DNA from: Saccharobesus litoralis
GTDB lineage: Bacteria; Pseudomonadota; Gammaproteobacteria; Enterobacterales; Alteromonadaceae
Assembly (NCBI RefSeq): GCF_003063625.1
Contig: NZ_CP026604.1
Span: forward strand, 4,256,065 to 4,320,064
Length of the DNA stretch: 64,000 bases
Reading direction: 5' to 3'
Part shown: in pieces, positions 9,201-17,639 of the stretch
How the letters are laid out: every line of letters begins with the position of its first letter
Numbering within the stretch: position 1 is the first letter of the stretch
The notes under the pieces: model-generated
What the model was told of the DNA's origin: nothing
The model's database searches: none
What the model saw: the letters and a program-made list of their open reading frames with translations, nothing else
Position numbers and translations under genes: made by a program

Positions 9201-9896
9201 ATGCTTAAATAGGTAAAACCCTTGAATACCACAATGCTCTACCAGTTCGTTCATGTCTGCAATAATATCACGGCCATCTTTACCTATTTGAAAAAACAGT
9301 TGAGTCTTTTTTTGTTGCGCTCTATCCAAAATATAACGCCAATTTTCTGACATAACAGAACATTGGAAATATTGAAGTTCAGGCTCATAAATAACTAAGT
9401 AATCAATGTCATAACTGTCAATTAGTTTAGAGATGTGCTGCCCTAGCCCAAGTCCTAACACTACTAATGTCGTTATATTTTTAGGTGCTTTATTTAATTG
9501 ATAGCGATGCTGAAATGAAGGTAGATCTGATAATGATAAACTGTTTCTAGGAATATTTGTTATGTTTTCAAGCTCAGGGTTTAATGCAAAATCTATATAC
9601 TGCATATGCTGAGTGTTTAATAAAAACTGCTGTTCTATTTCCTGCTTTGGCGACAAACCATAAAAGGTTCTACCAGCACCAAAATCAACAATATTGTGAT
9701 CGCCATTTTTATTGCAAAAAATGGCAATATTACTGGCCTTTAAGTTCTTAACGTATGGCTCCATTGAGGGAGCATGTTGCTGAAAAGCGACTAAATTGTT
9801 TTTATATATTCGCTCTATTTCATGGGATAATTCAGACTCAATTTTATTTTGTTTTTCTTCGTCCGTTTCTACATGCAGTCGAATATTTTTAAGCAT
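6270..9896 (-). CDS. Maf-like motility-associated glycosyltransferase (DUF115/MptE-like), unusually long
   Basis: 1208 residues. The central region has the Maf/DUF115 signature PIFLVGNGPSLD (about residue 561), then GIVPDFHAEIEQN, and FGVDLGFVDVDNHHSK near 703-718. Characterised Maf proteins transfer pseudaminic or legionaminic acid onto flagellin Ser/Thr in the cytosol before export. The protein is longer than the ~600-700 residues I recall for typical Maf proteins. Its N-terminal half contains two related Rossmann-like units: TLVVLGLGLGQHI with VIYEPELQYF at ~143-176, and SLIFFGMGVGYQM with FLCEPNRDFF at ~405-440. With a complete pse pathway and four flagellins in the window, a role as flagellin sialic-acid-like transferase is strongly suggested but not proven. 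Confidence 0.8.
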   Translation of the reverse strand: MLKNIRLHVETDEEKQNKIESELSHEIERIYKNNLVAFQQHAPSMEPYVKNLKASNIAIFCNKNGDHNIVDFGAGRTFYGLSPKQEIEQQFLLNTQHMQYIDFALNPELENITNIPRNSLSLSDLPSFQHRYQLNKAPKNITTLVVLGLGLGQHISKLIDSYDIDYLVIYEPELQYFQCSVMSENWRYILDRAQQKKTQLFFQIGKDGRDIIADMNELVEHCGIQGFYLFKHYNHPVFNAIELNCQQKSWRKIKETGINFHLHQKAVEYLPKWTVGLDLQHYSSLDKNNEKFIKNLEAFKTYFPNIYQEFNNYEPQVWLPVKSPKNEINVIKKDCLTPWYGEHPVEESLINFDNYTKQPTKDGLVLGYEGQKLKHYLHYQFVSKTTKLLNEAEEQSGKLPGQLKSLIFFGMGVGYQMESLFDNHQVDKLFLCEPNRDFFFASLFAIDWAHILKKVDETQSRLYINIGDDGSNLFQDLLKQFYSIGPYVLASTYFYQSYYNSELTSAIAQLREQLQIVVSMGEYFDHARYGIAHTTNIIERGTALLVNNPSRYLSFEDTEVPIFLVGNGPSLDTAIETIKEWKDQAIIISCGTALMPLYKHGIVPDFHAEIEQNRATFDWCCRVGDFEYLKKISLISCNGIHPDTCDLFKDTFVAFKDGESSTASALEILGKENYTELKFAFPTVSNMVLNIFSTIGFNQIYLFGVDLGFVDVDNHHSKLSGYYYTDGKEISDYKKDNNTSIVVPGNFRNTVLTKHEFKLSKTLMEQLLRKRRIDCFNCSDGARIEGAKPLKLELLLVTSSSVNKKHAIGAIKDKVFRTATNYSKYSEMFSNKYDYQVLESELIELLQLAKQEFNSIKQVEDYINKQKELLFKSYKRGASLLFYLMYGTVNYTNALLSKLLTSKENENCQLLNSARKHWVNTLDKLFDNVKYYSDLFDLSDSFVHHREISVAFSDKSEKVINICETHKAIDNFWRSSGVITPDNWLPTIGNTYDVPDYPKYAQLKESMKFYPKLTSEQLSKEELRADYTVDAYLAWITEDNLLKKYMEFEHKASIVIGTNRLEFYKDIDSHICFYWSPGEIDDLSKLESLKLGKYPMHNRTVVGFNMMKALLVSNSFSHVISKLNYLESSLDKNDEVITTLFKEMEGVRHFVEFSSYIAIPRSPISDVSFVDALGNRGKVFNAAVKLEQLYINNLTRDAVNDFCSTLKF

Positions 9897-10004
9897 TAAT
9901 TAGCCTTTTACATTTATCGTTACTTGGTCACAATTCTATTTTAAGCGCGATTTAGCTAGGTAATGCCCCAAACGTCAAAAAAATCACTTAAAATCAATAA
10001 AGTG

Positions 10005-10030
10005 AACAAAACATAATCACGTTATGTGCT
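10005..10030 (-). terminator. Weak hairpin after the GT4 gene
   Basis: On the minus strand, shortly after the GT4 stop codon, ACATAA and TTATGT form a 6-bp stem around a 5-base loop, followed by TTTGTT. The stem is short, so this is a weak terminator candidate ending the glf-HAD-GT4 transcript before the maf-like gene. The 139-base gap up to the maf-like start holds no other recognisable feature. Confidence 0.3.
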
Positions 10031-10035
10031 CTATT

Positions 10036-11175
10036 TTACTTATTAAGCAAATCTTGAACCAAATCTTTAGCAAATTTATGCCAACTTAAATTTCGCTCAG
10101 CAAATTGTCTTATTTCATTTCTAATTAGCTTGTTTTTATCAAGCTCACATACAAAGTTTACTAGGCCATTAATATCCAATGGTGCATTATTTTCTTCGAC
10201 TCGATACTTGTATTGAAATGAAAGCAGATCGTCATCTTGGCAACAGTAAACTAGAGGCAACCCATTAGCGAGATAAAGCCTAACTTTTAAAACACTACTA
10301 TTAAATAAATCTATTCGATGAAGGCCTAATGATGCTATAGCTATTGATGCACCAGAAAATAGTTGTGTAAGCTCATCTCCTGATTTAAATCCATGGAACT
10401 TAACATATTTATCAAGTTTTTTATCAGATACCATTTTAGCTAAATTATTTAATTCAGGACCTTCTCCGACTAGTTGATATTCAACCGTTATCACCTGCTC
10501 ACTAGCATAGTAATTCGCAAGTCCTTCAATTATTCGGTCAAACCCATGCCAGTGGCAATTATTAGCGACAGTGATAATTTTAATTGTATTATTCACAATT
10601 AAAGGCGAAATATTCTTTGCCGCCTGAGCAAACACTTCTGTATTCAGCTTGTTAGTAAAAAAATAATTTTTAGTATTGGGTAATACTGGTGAGTGGGAGG
10701 TGCTGTAGGTAAAATCGATTTTGCCATCTAAAGCCAATCTATTTTTACAATCTTGCTCGATTTCGTCTGTTGAATTATTTATTAACTCTTTTTCATAAGG
10801 GAAAGTGGGAAACTCTACGACTTTCTTGCAATCGACTTCTTTTATTTCTGTAAAAAAGCTTACCAAATCTGGGGTGTTAAACATAAAATCATATCTTGCA
10901 TAAACACAATCAAAGCGATTAGCAAGGACTATACTTGCAGCATTTTTCCAAAACAGTTTAAATTGCTCAAGCTTGGGTATATTTGACTTAATTTCTAATG
11001 GCTTAAGTTGCCCAAGTTCAAATTTAGAAAAGATTTGATCACTTTTAGACATGTAAATTGCGTAAGTCTGAATACCTAATGCTGATATAGCTTCTAACTG
11101 GCCGAGCATCTTGTTAAATACTCCAGCTAGACCAACTGAGTATTCATTGACTTGATAAATAAAAATAACTTTCAT
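10036..11175 (-). CDS. Glycosyltransferase family 4-like protein
   Basis: 379 residues. The C-terminal half has the GT-B layout: KIITVANNCHWHGFDRIIEGL, then YQLVGEGPELNNL, then FHGFKSGDELTQLFSGASIAIASLGLHR, the nucleotide-sugar-binding region where the acidic residue of the usual EX7E pattern would lie. The N-terminal half is more variable, as is usual for acceptor-binding domains. It would transfer a sugar from a nucleotide donor to a growing glycan at the cytosolic face. It follows the HAD-domain gene by 22 bases and is the last gene of the set that starts at glf. Confidence 0.75.
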   Translation of the reverse strand: MKVIFIYQVNEYSVGLAGVFNKMLGQLEAISALGIQTYAIYMSKSDQIFSKFELGQLKPLEIKSNIPKLEQFKLFWKNAASIVLANRFDCVYARYDFMFNTPDLVSFFTEIKEVDCKKVVEFPTFPYEKELINNSTDEIEQDCKNRLALDGKIDFTYSTSHSPVLPNTKNYFFTNKLNTEVFAQAAKNISPLIVNNTIKIITVANNCHWHGFDRIIEGLANYYASEQVITVEYQLVGEGPELNNLAKMVSDKKLDKYVKFHGFKSGDELTQLFSGASIAIASLGLHRIDLFNSSVLKVRLYLANGLPLVYCCQDDDLLSFQYKYRVEENNAPLDINGLVNFVCELDKNKLIRNEIRQFAERNLSWHKFAKDLVQDLLNK

Positions 11176-11197
11176 ATATGGAATAAATACTGCTGCC

Positions 11198-13462
11198 CTA
11201 AATGCTTATTAAATCAATATTATTAATATTCATGTCTTTTGCTGTTTTAGTAATACTTAACGCGATCTCGTTTTTAAACGCAAAAGATGTAATAACAAAT
11301 TGTCTACTCCCCTGCTTAAGTGCATTCTCAATATTAGTCACACAATACCCATTTAATTGATAATCGCCTGATACACTTGCTCGCCTATCAACTATACGTT
11401 CAATAATGGGTTTTACGTTTTGAGCTTCTAGTGCTTTTATAAACTGCTCACCAATATCTCCAGCGCCATAAATGGCAAAAAACTGCCAGTTTGATTGCTC
11501 AACTTTTGCAACGAGTTCTTCAATTAAGTTTTGGTTACTGCTCGATTTTAATAACGAATGGGAATGTAAAAAAGACTTTGATATAAACATCATTAGCGCT
11601 TGTGGCCAAAAGAGCTGACTTTTATACCAATTCAAATTTTGCTTAAATTTTAAATAAGCAGCGTCTACACCCATTTTTTTGACTTTATCCACTTGGTCTT
11701 GACTAATAATTGGATAGACGCCATCGGCACCAAAATTATCTTCATGATATATTTTTGAGTAGAGATCAGCTTCACAATAAGTGGGGTAATTTATAAAGCG
11801 AGCCAATATAATTTGAATTTGTTCTAGTGGAATCGCTTGATTGCTATATTCATAGTGAACATCAAAAAAAGCAAGTAATCCCGATAAAAACTCAGCGACT
11901 ATGGATTGGTTTTGAACAACACCCTTACCTAATATGGGCTCACCATCTTCAGTATAGCCTAAAGTTGTACCGACATTCCCAAGCAGTAATGCTTCGATAC
12001 ATTCTGGAGATCTAGCTAAAGTATAACTATTTGCCCATTGTTGATTATGAATGCCAACAAACGAGAGATATTGTGTTTCGGAAAAAAAACGGTTGATACG
12101 CTCAGTTGAATAGAACAATAGGTTCAACCCTGACTTTTCCTTTAGTGTTTTCTCTATTTGATGCTGAGCAGTGCCGCCGTAACCTAAATCAACAATAACA
12201 CAGTCAGACAGAGGAGTTGTAATATGCTTTTTGTAATAGCATTTGAACCGCGTGTTTTCACCTTGAATAAACTTTGCAATTTGTTTTTGATTATCATTAA
12301 TTTTTTTTATAACCAAATCAAACAAGCTAGATGACGCTAAATAAGTACTATCAGCTTCTTTAAAGTCTATATGACCAAATTGTTCATAAACGCTGTCCGA
12401 TACTAAATTAAAGTCGTTATAAAAATTTCTAATTTTATAACCCTGTACTTTAATCAAACTAGCAACTAACTCTCGTTTCCAATCCGCTTGAGTTAAGTCA
12501 ATTGACGCCCAGAATGTCGACTTTCTAGATGCATATAATTTTTCTAAATTAATCGATGTGATATTACGCTGAGACAGACGCCTTTTGAGTAATGGATAAA
12601 ATGTCTCACCCTCTCGCATAAGACACAAGATACAACCCAAACCAGCTTGTATTGTTTTATCTATAACCCAATCAATAAAACCAAATAATATTGGCCCCCA
12701 AGTAAAACAGGCTAGTTCAAATGAAACAGAATTACGCGTTAAGTTTTTAGTAATTGATAACTTTCGGGTGTACTGCCATTCACCAACATATCCATAATCT
12801 CTGCTTTCCAAAGCATTAATTAAGCTAGTATCTAATTGGCTATTGTAATAACGAGTTTGAATACCAAATGATGCCGCAGATTGAATATCAGACGTATCAT
12901 TGTCTCCCATATGCAACCACCGATTAAAGTCTACCGAATAGGCTTCTCTTACAATGGCAAATAATTTACGACTAAACTTGCTAGCTGAATGCTCGCAAGA
13001 TACATAAATCGGGATAGCTGATAATTGCTTATCATTCTTAAAAATATAATTTCTGATTTGAGTTGCCGTTAAATACATATCAGAAATAAATACAACATTG
13101 GCCGCGGATTTTAATGCAGATATCAATAGAGCTCTGCTTTCTTCTGGAACAAAACAAACTTGAGATTCAACCTGTAACTCTGCAAGTAAAAGTTTTTCCC
13201 GAACATCAATTGTAAAAGGCAAGCAATCATAAATATTTTTTAGCATAGTTTCAGAGCTAAGCGATTGTTGTCTAGCTAAACTCTCCGCATGCTTTCTTAA
13301 AGCGACAAACTCTTCATCATCATATGGCAATTGAAGTTCATTTTTTACGAGTCGATAACTTTTAGCAAAAACATCTTCTGGCTTAGGTAATGTACGAAAA
13401 ACTAGCGTGTCGAATATATCAAATGATATCAGCTCATATTGCCCCAAATCGCATTTAGTCAT
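11198..13462 (-). CDS. Three-domain protein with N-terminal HAD hydrolase and C-terminal Rossmann domain
   Basis: 754 residues from the ATG giving MTKCDLGQYE. This ATG overlaps the glf stop by eight bases, the best reason to reject the longer open frame that begins 16 codons upstream inside glf. Residues ~12-230 are HAD-like: FDIFDTL carries the nucleophile and acid-base aspartates, FISDMYLT is motif II and HMGDNDTSDI is motif IV. The middle ~330 residues are unassigned. The final ~110 residues contain FAIYGAGDIGEQF, a nucleotide-sugar-binding type Rossmann motif. Related large HAD proteins occur in polysaccharide loci, but I know of no defined reaction. A phosphatase or glycosyl-modifying role is inference. 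Confidence 0.65.
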   Translation of the reverse strand: MTKCDLGQYELISFDIFDTLVFRTLPKPEDVFAKSYRLVKNELQLPYDDEEFVALRKHAESLARQQSLSSETMLKNIYDCLPFTIDVREKLLLAELQVESQVCFVPEESRALLISALKSAANVVFISDMYLTATQIRNYIFKNDKQLSAIPIYVSCEHSASKFSRKLFAIVREAYSVDFNRWLHMGDNDTSDIQSAASFGIQTRYYNSQLDTSLINALESRDYGYVGEWQYTRKLSITKNLTRNSVSFELACFTWGPILFGFIDWVIDKTIQAGLGCILCLMREGETFYPLLKRRLSQRNITSINLEKLYASRKSTFWASIDLTQADWKRELVASLIKVQGYKIRNFYNDFNLVSDSVYEQFGHIDFKEADSTYLASSSLFDLVIKKINDNQKQIAKFIQGENTRFKCYYKKHITTPLSDCVIVDLGYGGTAQHQIEKTLKEKSGLNLLFYSTERINRFFSETQYLSFVGIHNQQWANSYTLARSPECIEALLLGNVGTTLGYTEDGEPILGKGVVQNQSIVAEFLSGLLAFFDVHYEYSNQAIPLEQIQIILARFINYPTYCEADLYSKIYHEDNFGADGVYPIISQDQVDKVKKMGVDAAYLKFKQNLNWYKSQLFWPQALMMFISKSFLHSHSLLKSSSNQNLIEELVAKVEQSNWQFFAIYGAGDIGEQFIKALEAQNVKPIIERIVDRRASVSGDYQLNGYCVTNIENALKQGSRQFVITSFAFKNEIALSITKTAKDMNINNIDLISI

Positions 13463-14642
13463 TTGAAGATCCTGAACTAAAAATATCCAACGCATTTTTA
13501 ACCGCGTCATCCATATTGAAGTATTTATATTGAGCTAATCGACCTAATGCAATGATTTTTGGGTATTTTTCAATCTCATTCGCATATACATGATAAGCCG
13601 CTTGGCTTTGCTCGTTAAATACTGGGTAGTACGGGATATTACAATTGGGATCAGATTTGTCGTAATCTTGCGGAAATTCTTTCACGATAGTTGTAGATGG
13701 GAGTTGCTGGGACAATATATGTTTAAACTCCGTAATGCGGGTAAAGTTTTCTTCGTTTGGGTAATTTACCGTGGTTGCGGGTTGATAAAACTCAACATCG
13801 TGTTGTTCAAATTGAAACTGTAAAGAGCGATAAGGTAATTCACCTTTACCGTAACTAAAAAGCTCGTCAAGCATTCCTGTGTATACAATTAAACCATTGA
13901 ATACATCGCCTTCAACAAGAACGGATTTCGAGTCTGGTTCTAACGCAATATAATCTTTAGCATCAACGTTCGTCGCGATGGTAATGTTTGGGTGCGACAA
14001 AATATTGTTGATTAATGCTGTGTAGCCATTTTTAGGGATCGCCTGATATTTATCGTGAAAATAGCGGTCATCTCTGTTTAATACGACAGGCACGCGTGCG
14101 GTCACCGAAGGCGATATTTCCTCTGGCGTGCAGCCCCATTGTTTACATGTGTAGTTAACAAATAATTTATTGTAAATAAAGTCTGCTAACTGCTGAAGTC
14201 GAGGTTCATCCGTTTGCTTTAAATCTAAAATGGGGATTTTGCTGTTTTCGCCATACTTGGATATTAATAAACGCTCTAATTGTTCCGCTTTATTTTTAGG
14301 GTAAAAAGCATGTAAAGAGTTTAAGTTAAATGGAACAGGAGCTAATTGACCATCTATTTTAGCCAATACTTTATGCTCGTATGGATGCCAATCGGTAAAT
14401 TGACTTAAATACTGCCAAACATCTTCATGCCGAGTGTGAAATAAATGAGGGCCGTATTGATGTACAACGACACCATTAGTGTCAACTTTGTCGTAACAAT
14501 TGCCAGCGACATGTTCACGTTTATCAAGAACAAGGACTTTTTTATTTTGCTGGCTAGCAAATCTTTCTGCCATTACTGCGCCTGAAAATCCAGCACCAAC
14601 AACAATGACATCATATTCTTTAAATTTCATTACTACCGACAT
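13455..14642 (-). CDS. glf: UDP-galactopyranose mutase
   Basis: 395 residues. The FAD-binding motif VVGAGFSGAV is at the N-terminus, followed by the family signature HTRHEDVWQYL, the PVPFNLNSL segment and the LGRLAQYKYFNMD C-terminus typical of Glf. The enzyme interconverts UDP-galactopyranose and UDP-galactofuranose using reduced FAD, so galactofuranose is probably in a glycan made here. Two ATG starts are possible (MSVVMKF, or the internal MKFKEYDV). The predicted sigma-28 promoter just upstream gives a leader of roughly 12 or 25 bases respectively, slightly favouring the internal one. The end overlaps the next gene. Confidence 0.93.
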   Translation of the reverse strand: MSVVMKFKEYDVIVVGAGFSGAVMAERFASQQNKKVLVLDKREHVAGNCYDKVDTNGVVVHQYGPHLFHTRHEDVWQYLSQFTDWHPYEHKVLAKIDGQLAPVPFNLNSLHAFYPKNKAEQLERLLISKYGENSKIPILDLKQTDEPRLQQLADFIYNKLFVNYTCKQWGCTPEEISPSVTARVPVVLNRDDRYFHDKYQAIPKNGYTALINNILSHPNITIATNVDAKDYIALEPDSKSVLVEGDVFNGLIVYTGMLDELFSYGKGELPYRSLQFQFEQHDVEFYQPATTVNYPNEENFTRITEFKHILSQQLPSTTIVKEFPQDYDKSDPNCNIPYYPVFNEQSQAAYHVYANEIEKYPKIIALGRLAQYKYFNMDDAVKNALDIFSSGSSND

Positions 14643-14661
14643 TTTATATTTGTTATTTATT

Positions 14662-14688
14662 CTATCGGCTTAGAAAAGCATTGCTTTA
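14662..14688 (-). promoter_or_regulatory. Predicted sigma-28 promoter upstream of glf
   Basis: On the minus strand: TAAAGCAA, an 11-base spacer, then GCCGATAG. This differs from the enterobacterial FliA consensus -10 (GCCGATAA) in one base. It overlaps the stop codon of the preceding GT2 gene and would start transcription of glf, the HAD gene and GT4 independently of the upstream pse operon. Confidence 0.6.
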
Positions 14689-15654
14689 AACAAAGCCTAA
14701 TTCTAAAGCTACACTTTCAGGTTCATTAACATGATCTATCGCGTATCGATGACGAATATCAAAACAAAAGCCGTCAATATCAGATAACTTAATGTATTTC
14801 GCAAACAACTCATTTTGTTTTAGTTTTAAAAAGAATAGTGCTGTCGCAAAATAGTAATGGGCTCGCCCTTCGTTTATTGTTTTTTCCGATATACCAAATT
14901 GAGCCGCATTGCTAATCGCTTGTAATTGATCCGCCAAAACTTGCTCTCTGCGACTATGGTCTTTTAATGTCATCGCGCCAAAACTATTCGCATGAATTCG
15001 ATAACGACCAAGTACACCATCCACAGCTTCGATCGTGCCATTTAAAAAACCTGCATTAAGCACTTGAAACGGGTGATCCAAAATAATTTTACATTGTTCA
15101 TCAACAACTTTGTCTAAGTGACTGTGCCGACGGAACATCAGTGTACTCGCTTGAAAAAATGAGCCGTATTTCACCACATGCTCAATCGTCGCCTTGTCTG
15201 GAATACACTTTTTATTGTAATAATCTTTGCAGTAATAACCTGTCGTTTCATTTGAATCAGACTCAAAGACTTCAACTTCATGGTACACCATTGCACATTC
15301 AGGGTTTTTATCTAAATGATCGACCTGAGCTTGCAGCTTTCCCGGTAAAGCAACGTCGTCACCATCCATATAAGCAATGTATTGACCTTTTGCATGAGCC
15401 AGTAATAAGCGCATATTTTTAGCAAGGCGTTGATTAGACTCATTATCAATAATCTTGATTAAATTAGGTGCCTGCGCTTGGTACTGTTGAATAATCTCAA
15501 GTGAATTATCAGTAGAACAATCATTAGCAACTATAATTTCGTAATCGAAATTAACATCCTGATAAATTAGCCCTTCCAAGCAATCAGCGATGTAATTCTC
15601 CAAATTATAGACAGGAACAATTACACTCAATTTTAGCTGGCTTGCAGTCTTCAT
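14686..15654 (-). CDS. Glycosyltransferase family 2
   Basis: 322 residues. The GT-A fold begins with KLSVIVPVYNLENYIADCL, continues with IIVANDCSTDNSLEII (UDP-binding) and has the metal-binding DxD-type motif in YIAYMDGDDVALP. The C-terminal part, with residues such as HPFQVLNAGF and YRIHANSFG, is typical of GT2 enzymes that transfer to glycan chains. The start overlaps the pseH-like gene by four bases (ATGA), so translation is coupled to the pse operon. Donor and acceptor are unknown. Confidence 0.85.
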   Translation of the reverse strand: MKTASQLKLSVIVPVYNLENYIADCLEGLIYQDVNFDYEIIVANDCSTDNSLEIIQQYQAQAPNLIKIIDNESNQRLAKNMRLLLAHAKGQYIAYMDGDDVALPGKLQAQVDHLDKNPECAMVYHEVEVFESDSNETTGYYCKDYYNKKCIPDKATIEHVVKYGSFFQASTLMFRRHSHLDKVVDEQCKIILDHPFQVLNAGFLNGTIEAVDGVLGRYRIHANSFGAMTLKDHSRREQVLADQLQAISNAAQFGISEKTINEGRAHYYFATALFFLKLKQNELFAKYIKLSDIDGFCFDIRHRYAIDHVNEPESVALELGFV

Positions 15655-16235
15655 GTACTTTTCTCTATTTCAGTGTTGAGCACAACATTCAATTTAACGT
15701 CGCGTTCAAAGCTTGCTTCAAATTTGGCAAAGCGCTTTTTTGTTAACCATGCTGTTTTAGTTAATTTAAACACATCAACATCAAAATAATGCTCAACCTT
15801 GCAAACATGTTGCGATAAGGTCTCAATAAACTGGTAACCGTGCAGTTTATGCAGCTTTTTAACTTGTTGATTATGCTCCATGACTTCTGCGGTTATTGTT
15901 TCAATTATGGTTTGCGAAAATACAAAATTATAAAAGTAAGGTGGTATTAATCCACCTAAGTTCCTTACATTTTCATCACCAATGTAAAAACCCCAACTGC
16001 AAGATTGATGATTAACATCAATATCGTTGATACTTAAAACACCGATTGCTTTTTCTTGATAATAAATCAACCAATAACAACAACTTGTATCTTGTTTAGT
16101 ACGTTTAAACCACTGCTGTTGCGCATGCAGATCGGCTTCAATATCCGTGAACATAAATTGAGTGACAACTTTACTAGTTCGCCATTTCAATACTTGCGGT
16201 AAATCATCCGCAGTCATTAATTTAAATTCAAACAT
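15651..16235 (-). CDS. pseH: GNAT acetyltransferase, probable pseudaminic acid pathway PseH
   Basis: 194 residues with GNAT character: LMTADDLPQVLKWRTSK at the N-terminus, then a beta-strand core VLSINDIDVNHQSCSWGFYIGD ending in the acetyl-CoA-binding region. These features match PseH, which N-acetylates UDP-4-amino-4,6-dideoxy-N-acetyl-beta-L-altrosamine using acetyl-CoA. All other pse genes are in the same operon and this is the only acetyltransferase, supporting the assignment. The C-terminal tail of ~45 residues looks variable. It is preceded by the acyl ligase and followed, with overlap, by a GT2. Confidence 0.8.
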   Translation of the reverse strand: MFEFKLMTADDLPQVLKWRTSKVVTQFMFTDIEADLHAQQQWFKRTKQDTSCCYWLIYYQEKAIGVLSINDIDVNHQSCSWGFYIGDENVRNLGGLIPPYFYNFVFSQTIIETITAEVMEHNQQVKKLHKLHGYQFIETLSQHVCKVEHYFDVDVFKLTKTAWLTKKRFAKFEASFERDVKLNVVLNTEIEKST

Positions 16236-16268
16236 GAAAGTTTTGCTTAATCATTGGGTATATTGCCG

Positions 16269-17639
16269 CTACAAGGTGCGCATCTTTTTAAATCGTGGAC
16301 TGAATTGCTCACTTTCATCAAACTTAAACTTTGCAGGGACTTGATAGCTTTCTAAACTTTGCAAACAGTGCTGTTTTATTTGACGTTTAAGTGCTTTTTT
16401 ATCCATACCTGAATGCGTTTGATTCAACCTTAGTTTGGCGCAAACCACATTACCGACTAAGGCATTTTTTTCACCATACACTTCAGATTCAGCAATACAA
16501 TCAAGCTGTTGTAACACGCTTTCCACTTCTGCTGGGTAAACCTTCTGGCCACCCACATTAATAATTTCTGACTTGCGACCTAAAATACGTAAGTATTCTC
16601 CATCAACTTCAACCTGATCACCAGTGTGAAACCAACCATCATCTGTGTATGGACTAGGCGCATTTAAATAACCTAACATACCTGAATATGCTTTGATTTC
16701 TAAGATATTATCGTCAGTGACACGCGTTTCGAAACCTTCTCCGCCGACTTTTACCCATAAAGAAGTATTATCTTTCGATTTCGAGCGTAAAATACCTAAC
16801 TCGGATAAACCATAAGTCTGTAATAATTTAATATGAGGAAATAAAGCATTAAAACGTATTAATGTAGACTCCGGCATTGGTTCAGTACCATAAGTCACTG
16901 TTTTCAAACTTGACAGCTGATAACGCTTGTAGGCTTCACTAATTAAAATAAGATTGATAAAGGTCGGAGATGTTGGTAGTAAATCTGCCTGATATTCATC
17001 AACTGCCGCTAAAACTGTATCCGGCTTTCTATCTTCCACGGATATAACACAACCCGCATTGGATAAGGTATAAAGTAAAGTATTAACCCCGCCAATGTGA
17101 TCATAAAGTAAAAAGGTAATGGCTCTTAACGCGTGCCTAGGAACTTTAAATTTTTCAAGTAACTTTGCGAGATCATGAACCGCAGCTTTACTTTTGCCAG
17201 TAGAACCAGATGAAAATAAAATAAGACCGGGCACTTTACCTATTCTTAGCGTATCAAAGCATTCATGTTGTGCCGTTTGAGATAAACGAATGATATTGCA
17301 ACTATCATCACTGGCGATTTGAATTAAAAACTCTGCTTGCGACGTTTCAATAAACTCATCTTTTTTATGAGCAACAGAATCCGTGATCGGCACAATTATC
17401 GCTTGATATTCAATTAAGGCAATCAGCAACGCAATGGAACTAGGTGAATAATCAGCTTCAACCATAACAACATTGCCCAATTCAATGTCATTGCTATTTA
17501 ATGCTTCATACCAAGTTTCTATTTTATCTTTTAACCAAGCATAAGAATAAATTTGACCGTGCCAAACAATGGCATCCTTATCTTCATTATCAGCAAAGCG
17601 CTGCAATAAAAAACCGATGAACTTGGTATTATCTAGCAT
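16269..17639 (-). CDS. AMP-dependent acyl-CoA/acyl-ACP ligase, short form
   Basis: 456 residues, shorter than most ANL-superfamily ligases (~500-550). The phosphate-binding loop is ILFSSGSTGKSKA, the aromatic/adenine motif is YGLSELG, and the hinge and C-terminal lysine region are GRKSEIINVGGQKVYPAEVE. It would adenylate a carboxylic acid and load it on a thiol, very likely the phosphopantetheine of the acyl carrier protein encoded two genes upstream. The start overlaps the preceding dehydrogenase stop by one base. In this setting an acyl group destined for a sugar amine or hydroxyl is the natural inference; the acid is unknown. Confidence 0.8.
   Translation of the reverse strand: MLDNTKFIGFLLQRFADNEDKDAIVWHGQIYSYAWLKDKIETWYEALNSNDIELGNVVMVEADYSPSSIALLIALIEYQAIIVPITDSVAHKKDEFIETSQAEFLIQIASDDSCNIIRLSQTAQHECFDTLRIGKVPGLILFSSGSTGKSKAAVHDLAKLLEKFKVPRHALRAITFLLYDHIGGVNTLLYTLSNAGCVISVEDRKPDTVLAAVDEYQADLLPTSPTFINLILISEAYKRYQLSSLKTVTYGTEPMPESTLIRFNALFPHIKLLQTYGLSELGILRSKSKDNTSLWVKVGGEGFETRVTDDNILEIKAYSGMLGYLNAPSPYTDDGWFHTGDQVEVDGEYLRILGRKSEIINVGGQKVYPAEVESVLQQLDCIAESEVYGEKNALVGNVVCAKLRLNQTHSGMDKKALKRQIKQHCLQSLESYQVPAKFKFDESEQFSPRFKKMRTL

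Noticed and set aside
9914-9942. Possible sigma-28 promoter upstream of the maf-like gene (AACGATAA on the minus strand)
   Set aside because: The -35 at the 11-base spacing (AATAGAAT) does not match the consensus.
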